DNA from: Phialocephala subalpina
Taxonomy: Eukaryota > Ascomycota > Leotiomycetes > Helotiales > Mollisiaceae
Assembly (NCBI GenBank): GCA_900073065.1
Contig: FJOG01000030.1
Span: 479,840 to 502,377 of the forward strand
Length of the DNA: 22,538 nucleotides
Direction: 5' to 3'
Shown: piece after piece, positions 21,092 through 22,538 of the stretch
Layout: each line of letters starts with the position of its first letter
Position numbering within the stretch: the stretch's first letter is position 1
Notes under the pieces: model-generated
Told to the model about the DNA's origin: nothing
Databases searched by the model: none
The model's input: only the letters and a program-made list of their open reading frames with translations
Program-made: the position numbers and the translations under genes

Positions 21092-21152
21092 GCCTTAGGT
21101 TATAATATTTACTAGCCACCTTCGCCACCTCCAGCCGCTTGTAACCTAAGGC
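21092..21152 (-). repeat. Stem-loop at the end of the right relic
   Basis: GCCTTAGGTTA at 21092-21102 pairs perfectly with TAACCTAAGGC at 21142-21152 (11 bp). The loop carries AGGTGGCGAAGGTGGCTAG on the minus strand. Confidence 0.6.
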
Positions 21153-21511
21153 CTCAAATTAAAAACAGCAAATTTAACCGAGTAAATATTTCGTGGGTTT
21201 ACTGACCGCCCGACTCTCTTACACAAAACTTTACTCCTTTTTAAATAAAACAAAAAAAATAGTATAAGTTATTTAGACTGCTTTTTCTTAACAAGGCTAG
21301 AGTTTTGAGCTTTAAGAACATCGCTAAGAGGTGGACAAAACATAAGGTAAGAAATAGGTTACAAAACAAATAATAATTAAAATATAATTAATAAGCCTTT
21401 ACGTAAGTTCTTTAGAAAGGAAATACGTAGATTAGAATCATAAAAGGTTAACTATAAGGTCAGAGCTTTGTAAATAGAATTATATTATTTTGTGTTAAAA
21501 TATTTGTGATT
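21092..21511 (-). mobile_element. Transposon-end relic, right copy of the inverted pair
   Basis: The reverse complement matches 16602-17026 (see the left copy for shared blocks), including CTAGAGTTTTGAGCTT at 21297-21312 and CTAAGAGGTGG at 21324-21334. On the minus strand it follows the transposase relic, which ends at 21650, so it is read as the 3' non-coding end of that element. Confidence 0.65.
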
Positions 21512-21649
21512 TAGTCGAATATTCAATTGTAAGAGTTAGGGCCACAGCTCTCCGGCACCCTTAAGCGAGAACATCAAATGACCCTTTGTTTTGAAATAAT
21601 TATAACTTTTACATTTTCTTATAGTTTCCTCCCAAATTTGAATCATACA

Positions 21650-22538
21650 TTAATGAATAGTAGCTAACCCTTTTACTTTAATCACATCTTCTAATTTACA
21701 AGTTAATCTCTCTGTGTATTTGCGGTAGTCACGTGGATCCACTTGATCCCATAGCCTCTGAATCTCCCTATATAATGCTTCCTTAGAAGTTAGTACAAGT
21801 GGAAGCTTCTTCAATTCTTCTTTCATCCACCTCTAAACCTTCTCAATGACGTTCAAATCGGGCGAAGAAAGGGGCCAATCAAAGCCTCGAATACTATACT
21901 AAAGCTTAGCAAGTCTCGCATGCCCCTTATGGACCTTTGCCCCATCTTCTATGAAGATATACTCCGATCCAAGCTCATCAAATAAAGGGAAAACAATAAG
22001 TTCAAGTACTTGATCACAGTACGCCCGTGAATTGACTCCTTTAGCCTTTTCCTCCTTCTCTAAGAAGACCAATGGAGACTTGTAATCCTAGCCAATTACT
22101 CCCCAAATCATGACCGATACTCTTCCTGACCTATAAGTCGATCGAATGCAGTCTGAACACCTCTTTTCATCTACCCTTCGAGTCACTCAAACCCTTCCAT
22201 TTTTCCCTAGCTCAAAAATGCACTCATTAGACCATATAACCTTTCTCTAATCCCCCCCTCCTTCTCTCGAGGCTGCCCAATCAGATGTCCCCCACCATCG
22301 ATGCTTATAAGCAAAAGCAAGCCTCTTTTTTGCTTGTGCGCGAGAGATAAAAGGCCTAAGACATGCAATACAGCGACGGTAGCCTGCTTTGCGGAGTTCT
22401 CGACGAATAGTGCGTGCTAAGGCTGGGATATTAAGAGCTCTTTTGACTTGTTCAAAGGTCATGCATCTTGTAGTATAATTTCTTGCGATAAATCGAATAA
22501 TTTGGCGAATCTAACGTTGATCTAGAAGCTTCTTTTGA
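21650..22538 (-). pseudogene. Tc1/mariner-type transposase relic, 5' end outside the window
   Basis: DDE (DDE_3-like) transposase fragment in one reading frame, interrupted by five in-frame stops, ending with GLATIH and a stop at 21652-21650. Visible motifs are a helix-turn-helix end (LNIPALARTIRRELRKAGY), HRWWGTSDW, the first catalytic block as WSNECIF (family WSDE, so Asp is replaced by Asn), YIFIEDGAKVHKGHARLAKL with the second Asp, and WPLSSPDLNVIE with the third acidic residue. Stops lie at 22249 (TAG), 22189 (TGA), 22090 (TAG), 21901 (TAG) and 21835 (TAG), coordinates being the first base of each codon on the minus strand. Each is explained by G to A or C to T change of a Trp or Gln codon, typical of RIP. 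The element is dead. Confidence 0.85.

Noticed and set aside
21092..21152. Helitron 3' end (hairpin plus CTAG)
   Set aside because: CTAG is inside the loop rather than after the stem, and the adjoining coding relic is a DDE transposase, not a Rep/helicase.
1..22538. tRNA genes, rRNA or CRISPR arrays
   Set aside because: No tRNA B-box/cloverleaf, rRNA-like stretch or regularly spaced repeat array was seen on reading.

Overview
The window looks like nuclear DNA of a filamentous ascomycete (Pezizomycotina). Short introns of 45-140 nt have fungal GTNNGT donors, CTAAC/CTGAC-like branch sites and YAG acceptors. The protein families (HET-NB-ARC-TPR, NmrA-like, C2H2, BTB, DUF3431) fit this group, and very AT-rich blocks look mutated by RIP. 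A leotiomycete-like origin is only a guess.

Layout. 1-430 and about 2560-4250 are extremely AT-rich gene-free blocks. Between them, 988-1959 (+) is a SAM-dependent methyltransferase gene with one frameshift in an A run. 4329-5325 (-) is a decayed, unidentified gene. 5326-7016 has no recognisable gene. 7017-8360 (+) is a BTB/POZ gene broken by a frameshift and a nonsense codon. 8476-9773 (-) is an intact four-exon NmrA-like NAD(P)-binding protein. 10519-11823 (-) is an intact C2H2 zinc-finger protein. 13160-15671 (-) is an intact polytopic membrane protein whose N-terminal part resembles a drug/metabolite (triose-phosphate/nucleotide-sugar) transporter and whose C-terminal part is a DUF3431 glycosyltransferase-like domain; it appears to use a 6-nt microexon.

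The right third is the most distinctive part. At 17888-20989 (+) lies an intact NOD-like receptor of the fungal HET / NB-ARC / TPR type. Its last third is eight 42-residue TPR units, several nearly identical. It is bracketed by two diverged copies of one repeat in inverted orientation (16602-17026 and 21092-21511). The right copy adjoins a Tc1/mariner-type transposase relic (21650-22538, -) with five in-frame stops of RIP type, cut by the window end.

The genes do not form an obvious pathway or cluster. The region reads as an accessory, repeat-rich compartment holding several broken genes, a few intact ones and one intact nonself-recognition/cell-death receptor. No database search was possible. 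Family calls rest on motifs read directly from translations, and exon joins were worked out by hand.
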